Of a DNA stretch of 64,000 nt, positions 1 to 8,885 are shown in pieces. This DNA comes from Bacillota bacterium. Its GTDB lineage: Bacteria; Bacillota; Desulfotomaculia; Desulfotomaculales; VENG01. The number at the start of each line of letters is the position of its first letter. The first letter of the stretch is position 1. Position numbers and translations under genes: made by a program. Below the pieces are notes generated by a model, which had not been told where the DNA came from, ran no database searches, and saw only the letters and a list, made by a program, of their open reading frames with translations. Where the stretch lies: NCBI GenBank assembly GCA_009711705.1, contig VENG01000007.1:62001-126000 (forward strand), in the 5' to 3' direction.

Positions 1-1497
1 AATTATCTTTTTCATATAGTTCTCCAGCAATACTCGATCGACATCTTCCGCATTTAACAATTCCGCACTCAAAGTGTTCAATAACTCGTTTACATCTATA
101 TCTTTGGACGCAGCGTGTACTTGGTCGTATTGCTTTTGTATACGGTGGGTCAACAGCCCTATTTCCCTTTTTATAGCATCAACTGCCGCCAAATAAATCT
201 GCTCTGAAATTATTCCCCGCACCCTGTCCATGTAGGTAATCTGCAGTTGCCGGTTTCGCCGAGCGACCTCATTTTCTATTCGTTCAATTTCTGTATCCAT
301 ATTCTTTAGCACACTGCTTTCTTGCCGGTATTTTTCAATTAATTGTTGCTGAAAGGAAATACCTTTTGCCATGTACTTAATGTCTTTAATTATATAATTA
401 GCTAATGTTTTTTCCCTAATATAATGGCTGGAGCAACCTTTTCGGCCAAACCTGTTGTATTGCCCACAAATATACCCCGCCGCCCCGCTTCTTTTCTTGC
501 GGTAAGTATGATTGCTTCCACAGGCTGCGCAAACTAAAAAACCGGTAAAAAGGTGAGGACCGCTATGGTCCTTCCTTTTCCTTCCCTGACCTTCCCGGCA
601 TCTTTTTTCCCGTATCTGCTGGGCAAGAGTAAAAGTTTCCCGGCTGATCACAGGTTGGTGAGTATCTGCAACCACAATCCACCTTTCACTGTCAAGTCGC
701 CTGGTTTTCTTGGATTTAAAAGAAACCTTTTCACTCACCCCCTGCACAGTATCTCCGCAGTATACCCTGTTCTTAATGATGCGGCGGATGTGCTGTTCGT
801 TCCACCTCCTGGCCTGAGCAGCACCGGCGTAACCTTTGTCCTGACTTGGCGTGGGGATACCCATATTCTGAACATATTCAGCTAGGGCCCTATAACCCCA
901 CCCGCTTATATATAAGTCAAATATTTCACCAATTATATCTTTATAACGCTCATCCACTACAAGTTTATTTTTCTGCTGCCCCGATTTTAAATAACCAAAA
1001 GGGGGCCGCCCTAAAAATTGCCCGTTTTGCATCTTCTTTTTTAAATTATAACGCACCTTTTTTGATATATCCCGTGCATAATGCTCATTGACCCAGGTTC
1101 TAATGCCAATAGTGTCATCATCATCTCTAAAACTGTCATAATTATCTCCCAGTGCAATTAATCGAATATCCTTTTCTCTTAAAAAATCTAAAAATGTTAG
1201 CGTTTCCCCGTTATTTCTTCCCAACCGGGATAAATCCTTCACGAGAACAGTATTAACGCTGCCTTCATTGATGTCTTTTACCAGCTGTATCAATCCCGGC
1301 CGGTCAAAACAGGTACCCGATATATCACTGTCCACGTAAAAGCCAAAAGCCCCCAGTTCGTATTGCTCTACGAAACCTTGAAGCAATTGGCATTGTGTTT
1401 CCAAACTCTCATCTCGCTCACCATTTTCGTTCACGCTCAGCCGGGCATATATAGCCACCCTGCCACTGCTATCCCCGGATCTCCCATTGAAGGTCAT
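1..1497 (-). CDS. Large serine recombinase (site-specific integrase), 3' end beyond window
   Basis: The gene runs off the left edge; 499 codons are visible and the C-terminus is missing. The ATG at 1497 has a GGGAGG ribosome site 7 bases upstream. The N-terminal resolvase domain carries the nucleophile motif YARLS (Ser21) and a helix with NEHYARDISKKV. A recombinase domain follows (RPPFGY, then RRIIKNRVYCGD), then a zinc beta-ribbon with CAACGS and later cysteines, and a charged coiled-coil-like tail. Known relatives integrate and excise phages, ICEs and skin-like elements by cutting two short att sites. It lies directly downstream of a truncated protease gene, which suggests one end of the element is near 1.7 kb and the rest lies to the left. 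Confidence 0.9.
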   Translation of the reverse strand, partial: MTFNGRSGDSSGRVAIYARLSVNENGERDESLETQCQLLQGFVEQYELGAFGFYVDSDISGTCFDRPGLIQLVKDINEGSVNTVLVKDLSRLGRNNGETLTFLDFLREKDIRLIALGDNYDSFRDDDDTIGIRTWVNEHYARDISKKVRYNLKKKMQNGQFLGRPPFGYLKSGQQKNKLVVDERYKDIIGEIFDLYISGWGYRALAEYVQNMGIPTPSQDKGYAGAAQARRWNEQHIRRIIKNRVYCGDTVQGVSEKVSFKSKKTRRLDSERWIVVADTHQPVISRETFTLAQQIREKRCREGQGRKRKDHSGPHLFTGFLVCAACGSNHTYRKKRSGAAGYICGQYNRFGRKGCSSHYIREKTLANYIIKDIKYMAKGISFQQQLIEKYRQESSVLKNMDTEIERIENEVARRNRQLQITYMDRVRGIISEQIYLAAVDAIKREIGLLTHRIQKQYDQVHAASKDIDVNELLNTLSAELLNAEDVDRVLLENYMKKII

Positions 1498-1526
1498 GTT
1501 AGAACCTCCCTGGCTTGCTAACTGTT

Positions 1527-1646
1527 TTAATATTGCCTACCAATTTTCTCTTTTAGCTTTTTATACATTAAGAATACAATCATATCTTGAACTTTGTTAT
1601 CTCCGGCTAAAATTATTACACGCCCACCCTTTTGAATAACTTGCAC
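1527..1646 (-). CDS. Small 39-residue protein upstream of the recombinase
   Basis: GTG-initiated frame of 39 residues beginning MQVIQKGGRVIILAGDNK and ending KEKIGRQY. A strong GGAGGTG site lies 6 bases upstream of the GTG, and the recombinase start is about 30 bases after its stop, so the two are probably one transcript. It overlaps the last codons of the truncated protease frame in another phase. The only visible features are a hydrophobic stretch (RVIILAG) and a basic C-terminus. I do not recognise the family. It is probably cargo of the integrase-bearing element. Confidence 0.45.
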   Translation of the reverse strand: MQVIQKGGRVIILAGDNKVQDMIVFLMYKKLKEKIGRQY

Positions 1647-2193
1647 CTAAAACACCTCCATCATAATATATGCCTGTTGGAACGGAGTCATATATTGTCC
1701 ACAATCGTTTTTTAGTTTTTTTCTGCATAGAGTCACAAGGGCCGGGCTGCAATATAGGATCGCCTATTTTAGCGCGGCCGTCCTGTCCGTTAGAGCCGTT
1801 AGCCAAAATATGATTATTAGACAGAATTAGCGAATTACCGGTTTCAATATCCTTTACCACTGCACCAAAAGTTCCGGCGGAAATTTTATAATGTCCGATA
1901 CTTACCCCGGGATGGGCAGGGCGGTGACGTTCTTGCCTTGTGCCCAAGAGCCTGACCTTCCCTATTTCAATAACATCAGTTTCAAAACCGCTTACCTTTT
2001 TAGGTACTATTTCAGTTCTGGAGAGATTCTCCTTCTTTTCCTTTTTTTCCACAAACACTATCAAAGCAGGACTGTCGGTACGTTGCATATTCCGGTGTTT
2101 TAAACCTATACCTAAACCGCAAACATTAGGGAATGTTATTAGCCTGGATCTGTGTTTTTGCAATGCTTTATAGAATTTATCGAAATTATCCAT
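1597..2193 (-). pseudogene. Truncated trypsin-like serine protease, N-terminal fragment
   Basis: The 198-residue frame has a perfect ribosome site (AAGGAGG) before the ATG at 2193. Residues 1-150 look like the N-terminal half of Firmicute trypsin-fold proteins: NVCGLGIGLKH, then PGVSIGHYKISAGTFGAVV and SNNHILANGSNG, the last with the catalytic-type His128. Members of this family are usually near 400 residues, with the catalytic Asp and a GDSGS serine motif later. Both are absent here. After ILQPGP, at about nucleotide 1737, the sequence stops resembling the family and ends after 46 more residues, next to the recombinase. It reads as a gene cut by insertion of the integrase element. An alternative is simple decay. 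Confidence 0.6.
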
Positions 2194-2256
2194 AAAACCC
2201 CCTCCTTATTATCTTCAAGCCATCATATGCACCCGGGAAAGAAAGGGTTACCCTGC

Positions 2257-3141
2257 CTAATATGGTGACCGGGGAACCCCCAATCTATATTTGCCACGGG
2301 TTTCAACTCCCCCGATACCATCAAAACCGGTTATTGTTGAAGCAATTATGTCTCTCAAAGATATGGGGTCATAAATAGAAGTATAAGCCACCCTTTCCAC
2401 CACAAAAACCGGATCATACGCATGTATAAGTACTCTTTGCGGCGAACTGGCAAAATTAGCACCGGCCTCTAAAATAGCTTCATAATGAGATTGGCACGCA
2501 CCGGCGAATATTACTAAATCATCCCTGCTCTTTTCGTATTTTCGCGCTTCTTTCACCGCCTTAACAAAATAACCTGAACTGTGGTAATTAGTAATATCGG
2601 TAAAGTCCTTCAATTCCTTGATAAAGCCATCGTGCCCGGTCAAAACCAGAAAATCGGGGCAGTGCAGCTGCAGCAACTCACCCACTTTTTGTGGTTGTTC
2701 CCTTTCGGGAATAAAATATCCATAAACAGGCACATTTAACTGTTTGTAGGTAGCCAAACAAAGGTCCAGGTATTCACCGTCACCATCTATATGAAGTACG
2801 GAACCGGGTACATCAAAGCTGTCCAGGTCGCTAACTTGGGAGGGGTCTTCCTTGGATGCCCTTAAAAGAGATTTTTTGCGCTCATGCGTACGCCGAGTAA
2901 GAAGTCTTTGCAGTGTCTGGCTGTTATCGGCAATACGTTGCCGCCAGTATTCGTTAACTTTTGATCCGTCAATTTTCTCCAGGTCCTCAATAGGTGCAGT
3001 TGCACACAGCCTGATATCAACACCCTTCAATCTTGCATACCGGTTTGCCTCATCATCTTCTATCAATTCAACAACTTTAAAATAGACATCAAAGTTGTAC
3101 GATCTACGCCCTACCACATCACCCGGCTTAATTGTGATCAT
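2257..3141 (-). CDS. yabG: Sporulation-specific coat protease YabG
   Basis: YabG is a cysteine-type protease made in the mother cell that trims spore coat proteins. The 294-residue product begins MITIKPGDVVGRRSYNFD, matching the usual YabG N-terminus, and contains the conserved VLTGHDGF segment, FAGACQSHYEA and GVETRGKYRLGVP near the end. I chose the ATG at 3141 because a GAGAGG site lies 9 bases upstream. An in-frame ATG at 3177 has no ribosome site. In B. subtilis yabG lies next to ksgA, as it nearly does here. Expression is probably under SigK, but no promoter was identified. Confidence 0.9.
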   Translation of the reverse strand: MITIKPGDVVGRRSYNFDVYFKVVELIEDDEANRYARLKGVDIRLCATAPIEDLEKIDGSKVNEYWRQRIADNSQTLQRLLTRRTHERKKSLLRASKEDPSQVSDLDSFDVPGSVLHIDGDGEYLDLCLATYKQLNVPVYGYFIPEREQPQKVGELLQLHCPDFLVLTGHDGFIKELKDFTDITNYHSSGYFVKAVKEARKYEKSRDDLVIFAGACQSHYEAILEAGANFASSPQRVLIHAYDPVFVVERVAYTSIYDPISLRDIIASTITGFDGIGGVETRGKYRLGVPRSPY

Positions 3142-3310
3142 TTCCTTCAACCTCTCTCCGTCACTCAGTTCATTCATACTATGATCATAAAGCTATTTAG
3201 GTGTTACTTTAATAATTGTTTGACTCCATAAATAGCACTTTTTTCCTTAGCCTCATATGTATGGTATTGAAGACTCTACTTAGATCATATTTGCACTTAC
3301 AGGGAAAGGA

Positions 3311-4129
3311 ATGAGTACCGTGATAGCAGCCGTTATCCCCTCCCAAAATGAAATACTCACCATTCCCAAGGTTTTAAATTCTTTAAAGCAAGTTCCGGTA
3401 GATATTATTATTCCGGTAATCAACGGTACTACCGATGGAAGTTTAGAATTTATTAGGAAATTAAAAGGTGAGCAACTGTACCCTGTTTGTTTTCCAGAAC
3501 CCCTGGGTATCGACGTTCCCCGGGCAATCGGGGCTAAGATCGCCCGGGACCTAAAAGCTTTCATGGTCATTTTTATCGACGGAGACATGTCCGGAGACAT
3601 CGGCCAGAACATTAAGCAACTGGTTGAGAGTGTACTAGAGGATAGGCTGGACTTGGCTCTTACCGACTGCTACCCCCATTCCCATCCAAGGTATATTTCC
3701 CCCCTGGCAGCAAAGGTTCTGGAATTTAGGAAAAACCTCAATATTGAACTGTCTCTAGGTCACCTTGGTACAGCATCGCCATCCCACGGACCGCATGCCA
3801 TTTCGCGCCGGCTTTTAGAACTCACTCCTGTAGAATACTTTGCCCTCCCCCCCACATTGCTGGTGATTGCTGTGCAAAAAGACTTAAAAATAGGTATAGG
3901 CACATCAGTTGCTCACTCTGCTTTGGGTTCTCAATTGAAAACCTCCCTCCATTCCAGCCTTATAGCGGATACCATCGTGGGGGATTGCATAGAAGCTTCA
4001 CAACTATTTAAAGGACTTACTCGCCACCGTTGCCGGGAAAACAATAAATATATTGGTTACCATAGCACCAGACGGTGGGACCTACTTGCAAAGTTTTTAG
4101 AGCATAGGATAAAAACTGACTGTAATTAG
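3311..4129 (+). CDS. Family 2 glycosyltransferase
   Basis: Soluble 272-residue GT-A fold protein. The N-terminus has the nucleotide-sugar binding start VIAAVIPSQNE, followed by INGTTDGS and a metal-binding DxD-type motif in IFIDGDMSGD (about residues 95-104). No membrane segment is visible. The C-terminal part (GHLGTASPSHGPHAISRR) is family-specific. It is transcribed divergently from yabG with about 170 bases between them. A role in spore surface or envelope polysaccharide is a guess from the neighbour only. An AGGG site lies 6 bases before the ATG. Confidence 0.75.
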   Translation: MSTVIAAVIPSQNEILTIPKVLNSLKQVPVDIIIPVINGTTDGSLEFIRKLKGEQLYPVCFPEPLGIDVPRAIGAKIARDLKAFMVIFIDGDMSGDIGQNIKQLVESVLEDRLDLALTDCYPHSHPRYISPLAAKVLEFRKNLNIELSLGHLGTASPSHGPHAISRRLLELTPVEYFALPPTLLVIAVQKDLKIGIGTSVAHSALGSQLKTSLHSSLIADTIVGDCIEASQLFKGLTRHRCRENNKYIGYHSTRRWDLLAKFLEHRIKTDCN

Positions 4130-4147
4130 GGAACTGCGTGTGAGTGA

Positions 4148-4216
4148 ACTCGTTCAGCTTAAGCTGAACATCGGGGCGAAAGAGGAACTCCCACTTCTAG
4201 AAGTGGGAATCTTAAG
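4148..4216. repeat. Terminal-hairpin remnant like an IS200/IS605 right end (copy 1)
   Basis: Contains a GTTCAGCTTAAGCTGAAC palindrome followed by a GGCGAAAGAGGAA stretch and the hairpin CTCCCACTT-CTAG-AAGTGGGA. The same CCCACTTnTAnAAGTGGG hairpin recurs at 43.01 kb and 46.48 kb. The layout resembles the conserved 3' end of IS200/IS605-family elements, but no transposase is present. The IS assignment is an inference. Confidence 0.45.
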
Positions 4217-4800
4217 GATCGAATGCATATGCTTTTTTTACGAAAAATAGATTACTTCAAATAACCGGGCTCCGTTAATTTAAGCAGAAGGATGCCCGGG
4301 ATATATGGGATTTTTGCATGCGTTCTTTTAGTTTTAGTTTTTTGATATGAAAACATCTTAGGGTATTCCTTTAGGGTCGTTTTCTGACAGGATTTACAGG
4401 AATTTGCAGGATCATTACTTTGAGAGCGTAGATAATTCATTCTTTTAAAAGATACTATTACTTGAAAAAAATGAAAAAACAATGACTTATATTTATGAGA
4501 TTGAATCCAAATGAAATTTATTTATTAATCTTTTTGTAAAGAGAAACCAAATGTAAAATTTCACTTTACTATTTTTATAATGACTTCTATTTCTTTATTG
4601 CAAATCTATCTCTAATAGTGTTTTATTTATAAACACACTAAAAACCTATTCTTAAAGAAAAATTCCATTGTCAGATAAACTTCATTGCGTATCCTATTAA
4701 TCCTGTAAACCCTGTCAAAAATTGGTTGGCCCCAAAGTACGACCCAAGATGTTTTATTTTCGAATAAATTTTCATTCTAGTTTGTGTATATGGTTCATGT
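4217..4800. repeat. AT-rich gene-free stretch with ACAGGATT-type repeats
   Basis: There is no convincing gene. A left arm TGACAGGATTTACAGGAATT lies at 4385-4404, and an inverted right arm of the type AATCCTGTAAACCCTGTC lies at about 4699-4716. The same arms occur at 8.97-9.6 kb and 25.9-26.0 kb. The rest is low-complexity AT-rich sequence. Confidence 0.6.
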
Positions 4801-4810
4801 GAGTTTAGAC

Positions 4811-4841
4811 AAAAAAGCCCGGTGTACTCGCCACCGGCCCC
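4811..4841 (-). terminator. Rho-independent terminator after ykuK
   Basis: On the minus strand, GCCGGTG pairs with CACCGGGC around a 7-base loop and is followed by TTTTTT. It lies 19 bases beyond the ykuK stop and would end the rsmA-ykuK transcript. Confidence 0.75.
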
Positions 4842-4859
4842 TCTGATCATAATATAGTT

Positions 4860-5330
4860 TTACTTGGTATGCTTATCGGCAACACTGGACGCACCATAGG
4901 CGTCAGGCTTTACCTTGGCATCAAACCCGCTACCGGTAACCATTCCCACCACTTCCTTAATCAAATCCCTGGTCTTACCGTTTTCACCGGCGTCAATGTG
5001 AATTTCCACAGGGAGATCGGCCAGCCCGTTGTCCGCAAAATATTTGGTAATCCTGCCACCTAATTCCAGGCTCAGTGCAGTTTCATAAAAAAGCTTTTGC
5101 CTCAGGCTGTTTATTTTTCGCTGCACCCTTTTTTGATAAAAGTACCGTGCGCCTTTTCCCAGGCGATGCACCACCACCGCAGTAATAAAGCAGGTATCAT
5201 TTTGCACCTGAGAATCAGATCCGATAATAATTTTATAAGATGAGCTGGGCAAACCGGTAATGTAATGCAAAATGTCCGTCATCATGGCCTCAAAATGCAT
5301 CTTACCTTTAGTAGGACTTATGAAATGCAA
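4860..5330 (-). CDS. RNase H-like YkuK family protein
   Basis: 156-residue protein of the YkuK/DUF458 family, whose fold is RNase H-like; the biological role is unknown. Visible family motifs are IIIGSDSQV (acidic, metal-binding type), EIHIDAGENGKTRDLI, and the C-terminal DAYGASSVADKHTK. The TTG at 5330 gives the family-like start FISPTKGKMHFE, with GGGAG just upstream. It overlaps the end of rsmA by 13 bases, so translational coupling is likely. A later ATG at residue 11 is an alternative start with a weaker site. Confidence 0.8.
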   Translation of the reverse strand: MHFISPTKGKMHFEAMMTDILHYITGLPSSSYKIIIGSDSQVQNDTCFITAVVVHRLGKGARYFYQKRVQRKINSLRQKLFYETALSLELGGRITKYFADNGLADLPVEIHIDAGENGKTRDLIKEVVGMVTGSGFDAKVKPDAYGASSVADKHTK

Positions 5331-6217
5331 CTACTCCCGCTCCTTTTCTCACAGCACCTGGCCAAAGCAGCAAATTCCTCTATACCAAGCGTTTCCCCAC
5401 GGGCAGAGGGGTCAAGTCCTGCTTCATTGATAATGGATTTCCACTGCTCCTTAGAAAGCTCAAAGGAAGAACCTGAAAGGGCATTGAGTAATGTTTTGCG
5501 GCGCTGTCCGAATGCAGCCCGGACAAGAGCAAAAAAAATTTTTTGGTCTCCTATACTAACCGGCGGCGCTTCCCTGCGCACCATTTTTACCACAGCCGAC
5601 CCAACTTCTGGTCGGGGCACGAAAACATTTTTTGATACTTTACATACCACCTCCGGCCGTGAGTAGAAGTTTATGGCTATGCTCAAAGCACCACAATCCT
5701 TGGAACCAGGACGAGCTACCATGCGCCTAGCCACTTCCTCCTGCACCATTACAATGATTACAGAGAACTTAAAATGTTTCTCCAGCACATGCATGATCAG
5801 AGGAGTAGTAATGTAATAAGGTAAATTGGCCACTATTTTATAACCTGAAGGATATTCATATCCTTTTTGGTACCCTGCATTAGGATTAACCAGATCGTCA
5901 AAATCAACTTTTAGGGCATCTTCATGAATCACTTCCACATTATCGTGATCCTGTAATGTTTCCTTCAGGATTGGTAACAAATTTTTATCTACTTCAATGG
6001 CCAGTACTTTGCCGGCCTTTTTAGCCATTGCTTTGGTCATTGCTCCCAGGCCGGGTCCAATCTCAACTATGGTATCACGGCTACCTATTTGGGCCGCGGC
6101 AATTATTTTAGATATTATATTAGCATCCACCAGGAAATTCTGTCCTAAACTTTTTCTAAACTTAAATTGATATTGTTCCGTCAAACGCCTTACGGCAGCA
6201 GGCGAGGCAAGGTCCAT
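5318..6217 (-). CDS. rsmA: 16S rRNA adenine(1518/1519)-N6 dimethyltransferase
   Basis: RsmA/KsgA dimethylates two adjacent adenines in helix 45 of 16S rRNA using S-adenosylmethionine. The 299-residue protein has the N-terminal KFRKSLGQNFLVD, SAM-binding VEIGPGLGAMT, acidic AIEVDKNL, and the catalytic NLPYYITTPL motif. The C-terminal helical domain includes FVPRPEVGSAVV and AAFGQRRKTLLNAL. Length is normal. B. subtilis has the RNase M5 gene rnmV between yabE and ksgA; here that gap holds only a dispersed repeat. Confidence 0.97.
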   Translation of the reverse strand: MDLASPAAVRRLTEQYQFKFRKSLGQNFLVDANIISKIIAAAQIGSRDTIVEIGPGLGAMTKAMAKKAGKVLAIEVDKNLLPILKETLQDHDNVEVIHEDALKVDFDDLVNPNAGYQKGYEYPSGYKIVANLPYYITTPLIMHVLEKHFKFSVIIVMVQEEVARRMVARPGSKDCGALSIAINFYSRPEVVCKVSKNVFVPRPEVGSAVVKMVRREAPPVSIGDQKIFFALVRAAFGQRRKTLLNALSGSSFELSKEQWKSIINEAGLDPSARGETLGIEEFAALARCCEKRSGSSCIS

Positions 6218-6261
6218 AAAAATTACACTCCTAGAAAGTTTCTCTGTATAACCATATTTAA

Positions 6262-6362
6262 CTTCACACAGCCTGTAAGCTCGAAATAAGTGCGACTAAG
6301 GTTCAGATGGGGTCCTTGTACCCGGAGGGTGAAAACCCCACCTGAACCAAGTCTTCTTTATA
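6262..6362. repeat. Dispersed repeat family R3, copy A (short form)
   Basis: A block starting CACAGCCTGTAAGCTCGAAA, then AAGTGCGACTAAGGTTCAG, and ending CACCTGAACCAAGTCTTCTTTA. Related copies lie at 14.03, 17.51 and 33.08 kb, the last two in reverse orientation. GGTTCAG and CTGAACC form the inner stem. Here it fills the gap between rsmA and the yabE-like gene. Confidence 0.75.
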
Positions 6363-6418
6363 TTCTTTCCAGTTCAAACCAAAATTTGCATTTATTTTAA
6401 ATAGGAGGGTTACCCCTC

Positions 6419-7402
6419 CTACTCCAATACGTAAACCTTTACCTGGCGTACCCCCCACCCGTAAGCTTGTTGGCGGCTTTCTAAAAAGACATCTATCTTA
6501 TTCCCTTTAATGGCACTGCCCCGGTCCAATGCCGTGCAGTAACCGTATCCGTCTATATATAGTCTAGTACCTAAAGGTATCACGCTGGGGTCTACGGCAA
6601 CAACGCCGCGCCTGGGAGGGACACCTGAGGCGGTATTATTACCGGTATAAGTGTATGCGGTAGAAACCATATCAATTGCTTTTGCATATCGGACCGTTTT
6701 ACCTCCCCTGGAAATAATCTTGGCCGAACCCACTTCAACAATTCTGTCTACAGGCTGGCGAATAATTTCTTTGGATTTAAGTTCGCGGCTGTGTTCCCTC
6801 CCATTGCGGTAGGTAATTTGCCATTCCTTTTTTACCAAACCAGGATGCCCCTGCTGCACTACTTTAGTATTTCCCCGGGGAAGCTCAGTATTATCCCGCT
6901 TGATAGTTTTATTGGTAATAGTAACCTCTTCTTCTACAATCTGGGTCTTTTGCCTGACTACTTCTACTACCATTCCTCTTTCTATAGGCTTTTCCATAGC
7001 CGGACTAACACTGTCTTCCGCCTGTAAAGTTATACCGAACTCCTCCAGCAGTGCTTGTACTGTTGAGCTGTGTGCATATACCTTTTTTGTTGAACCGTCA
7101 GCCTTTAACGTTAACGGAACTGCCCTTTTTACAGAAACAGTCATCCCATCATGCAAGAATTCACTCCGTCCAGGCTTAACCCGGTCATTTTCCTGCAACT
7201 GTATATTCTCTGCTTTTAAAAGCTGTTCCACGGTTAGAGCGAAGGTCTGTATATTTTGTTTTTTATCGTCCATATTCAGTGTTACTGTTTTGTTGGCCCA
7301 AGAAAACCCGGCGAAAATAAGACAACCCGCTAAAGTGATGATCAATAAAATCTTGTTTGCGGGTATTTTGCACTTTTTCTCCCCCTGGCTGTCTGATTGC
7401 AC
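6419..7402 (-). CDS. YabE-like cell-wall protein (DUF348, G5, 3D domains)
   Basis: Secreted peptidoglycan-associated protein of the YabE/RpfB type. An N-terminal membrane anchor (ILLIITLAGCLIFAGFSW, about residues 18-36) is followed by two DUF348 repeats (each with FALTVEQLL or HSSTVQALL). Next comes a G5 domain (about 145-215) and a C-terminal 3D domain with the conserved aspartates in MVSTAYTYTG, GVVAVDPSVIPLGT and ALDRGSAIKGNKIDVF. The 3D domain resembles lytic transglycosylase domains of Rpf/MltA. The GTG at 7402 is preceded by AGAGGTG. An in-frame TTG one codon upstream is possible. The position next to rsmA is conserved with B. subtilis. Confidence 0.88.
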   Translation of the reverse strand: MQSDSQGEKKCKIPANKILLIITLAGCLIFAGFSWANKTVTLNMDDKKQNIQTFALTVEQLLKAENIQLQENDRVKPGRSEFLHDGMTVSVKRAVPLTLKADGSTKKVYAHSSTVQALLEEFGITLQAEDSVSPAMEKPIERGMVVEVVRQKTQIVEEEVTITNKTIKRDNTELPRGNTKVVQQGHPGLVKKEWQITYRNGREHSRELKSKEIIRQPVDRIVEVGSAKIISRGGKTVRYAKAIDMVSTAYTYTGNNTASGVPPRRGVVAVDPSVIPLGTRLYIDGYGYCTALDRGSAIKGNKIDVFLESRQQAYGWGVRQVKVYVLE

Positions 7403-7560
7403 CAAACCACCTCTTCCATTTTTTAGACCATTATCACCTAATTGGTTTAATAGTTATTCTACTAGAAACTTTCTATTCCTGCTATCCTATTTTTGTTTTC
7501 CATTTTTTGTTACCGAGATAAGCATTCGGATTTGCCTGGAACAGGTGGTTTGCATATAAT

Positions 7561-8094
7561 TTAAAACTCTACTCCCCTTTGTGCTTTGATACCTTTCTCA
7601 AAAGGATGTTTTATCTCCTTCATTTCCGTCACCAGGTCGGCCAGGTCGGCTATCTCCGGCAGCACATCTCGTCCGGTAAGCACCAGGTGCAATTGAGGCG
7701 GCTTGTTCTGTACCATACTCAAAACTTGTTCCTTCTCAACCAGCCCGTAGGAAAGTGCATAATTAATCTCGTCCAGGATAATCATATCGTATTTTCCGGA
7801 CGCCATTTCTTCTTTAGCACTCTCCAGAGCTTGCGCTGCAGCCTTCCGGTGTTCGACCATCTTCTCCTCGTCATTATCCATGATAAAACCTTTTCCTGCC
7901 TGTCGCATTTCAAACCGTTCACCAAGTGCTTGAGCAGCCTTAAGCTCGCCGTATTTCCAATTACCTTTGATAAACTGCAGCACTAATATCCGCATTCCTT
8001 GTCCCCAAGCACGAAAGGCCATGCCCAAAGATGAAGTAGTTTTACCCTTTCCGTTACCGGTAAAAACAAGTATTAAGCCAGTTGTTTCTCCCAT
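7561..8094 (-). CDS. cobO: Corrinoid adenosyltransferase (cob(I)yrinic acid a,c-diamide)
   Basis: Transfers the adenosyl group of ATP to the cobalt of corrinoids, giving coenzyme B12 forms. The 177-residue CobA/CobO/BtuR-type protein has the P-loop TGNGKGKTTSSLG, LQFIKGNWKYGE, the Walker B-like MIILDEINYAL and LVLTGRD. It follows tatD by 20 bases on the same strand, so they are probably co-transcribed. No other B12 gene or cobalamin riboswitch was seen nearby. Confidence 0.93.
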   Translation of the reverse strand: MGETTGLILVFTGNGKGKTTSSLGMAFRAWGQGMRILVLQFIKGNWKYGELKAAQALGERFEMRQAGKGFIMDNDEEKMVEHRKAAAQALESAKEEMASGKYDMIILDEINYALSYGLVEKEQVLSMVQNKPPQLHLVLTGRDVLPEIADLADLVTEMKEIKHPFEKGIKAQRGVEF

Positions 8095-8114
8095 ATGAAA
8101 GCCCCCTTGATCTG

Positions 8115-8885
8115 TTATTTTAAGTTAAACAATTTCTTAGCGTTAGCGCTGGTTGCAGCTGTTAAGTCTTCTGGAGCCATTCCCTTTAATTCAGCCACAC
8201 ATTGAGCCACATATTTAACATAACCGGGCTCATTCCGCTTGCCCCTTTTAGGCTCCGGGGCCAGGTACGGACAATCGGTTTCCAAGAGTAGGCGGTCCAG
8301 AGCAATATTGACAGCTACTTCCTTCGCCTGGCGGGCATTTTTAAATGTAACAGGTCCAGCCAGGGATATGTAAAGTCCCATCTTCATACACTCCTGGGCC
8401 ATTTCCCAACTGCCGCTGAAACAGTGCATTACTCCCCCTGCTTCTCCAATACCTTCTCGCCTTAGGATTCCCAGCAAGTCTCCGTGAGCATCACGGTCAT
8501 GAATAATAAAAGGTTTTTTAATATCCTTGGCCAGATTCAGTTGTTCCACAAATACTTTTTGCTGTACATCCCGGGGGGAAAGATCACGATAGTAATCCAA
8601 CCCCATTTCCCCCATGGCTACCACTTTAGGGTGTTGTGCATAGTCAGCTAATATCTGCAAGTAGTTTTCAGGCACATCTGCTGCATCATGCGGGTGCACC
8701 CCCACGGAAGCATATATAAATTCATAGTTTTCTGCCAGGTGGATAGCCTTAGGAATAGAGTCCATATCGAAGGAAACGCAGATGAGCTCTGCCCCTCCCT
8801 CTTCCCTGTACCTTTTTATTACTTCTTCCCTGTCTTCATTAAAGGCTTTGTCGTAAAGATGGGCGTGGGTATCAATAAATTGCAT
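8115..8885 (-). CDS. tatD: TatD family metal-dependent DNase
   Basis: TIM-barrel hydrolase of the TatD family (YabD in B. subtilis), with 3'-5' exonuclease activity in characterised members. The 256-residue protein shows the metal ligands FIDTHAHL at the N-terminus, VGVHPHDA, MGEMGLDYYRD, PFIIHDRDAH, VMHCFSGS and LLETDCPYLAPEP near the end. Length is normal. It lies between metG and cobO on the same strand; about 740 bases of repeats separate it from metG. Confidence 0.95.
   Translation of the reverse strand: MQFIDTHAHLYDKAFNEDREEVIKRYREEGGAELICVSFDMDSIPKAIHLAENYEFIYASVGVHPHDAADVPENYLQILADYAQHPKVVAMGEMGLDYYRDLSPRDVQQKVFVEQLNLAKDIKKPFIIHDRDAHGDLLGILRREGIGEAGGVMHCFSGSWEMAQECMKMGLYISLAGPVTFKNARQAKEVAVNIALDRLLLETDCPYLAPEPKRGKRNEPGYVKYVAQCVAELKGMAPEDLTAATSANAKKLFNLK

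Noticed and set aside
553..1091. Two plus-strand frames of 110 and 81 codons
   Set aside because: They lie opposite the serine recombinase reading frame, which has clear motifs and a ribosome site.
4252..4482. Minus-strand frame of 76 codons
   Set aside because: It covers an AT-rich intergenic stretch and an ACAGGATT repeat arm; no ribosome site and no recognisable protein pattern.
7400..8115. Cobalamin riboswitch near cobO
   Set aside because: Only 20 bases separate tatD and cobO and no B12-box sequence was seen.
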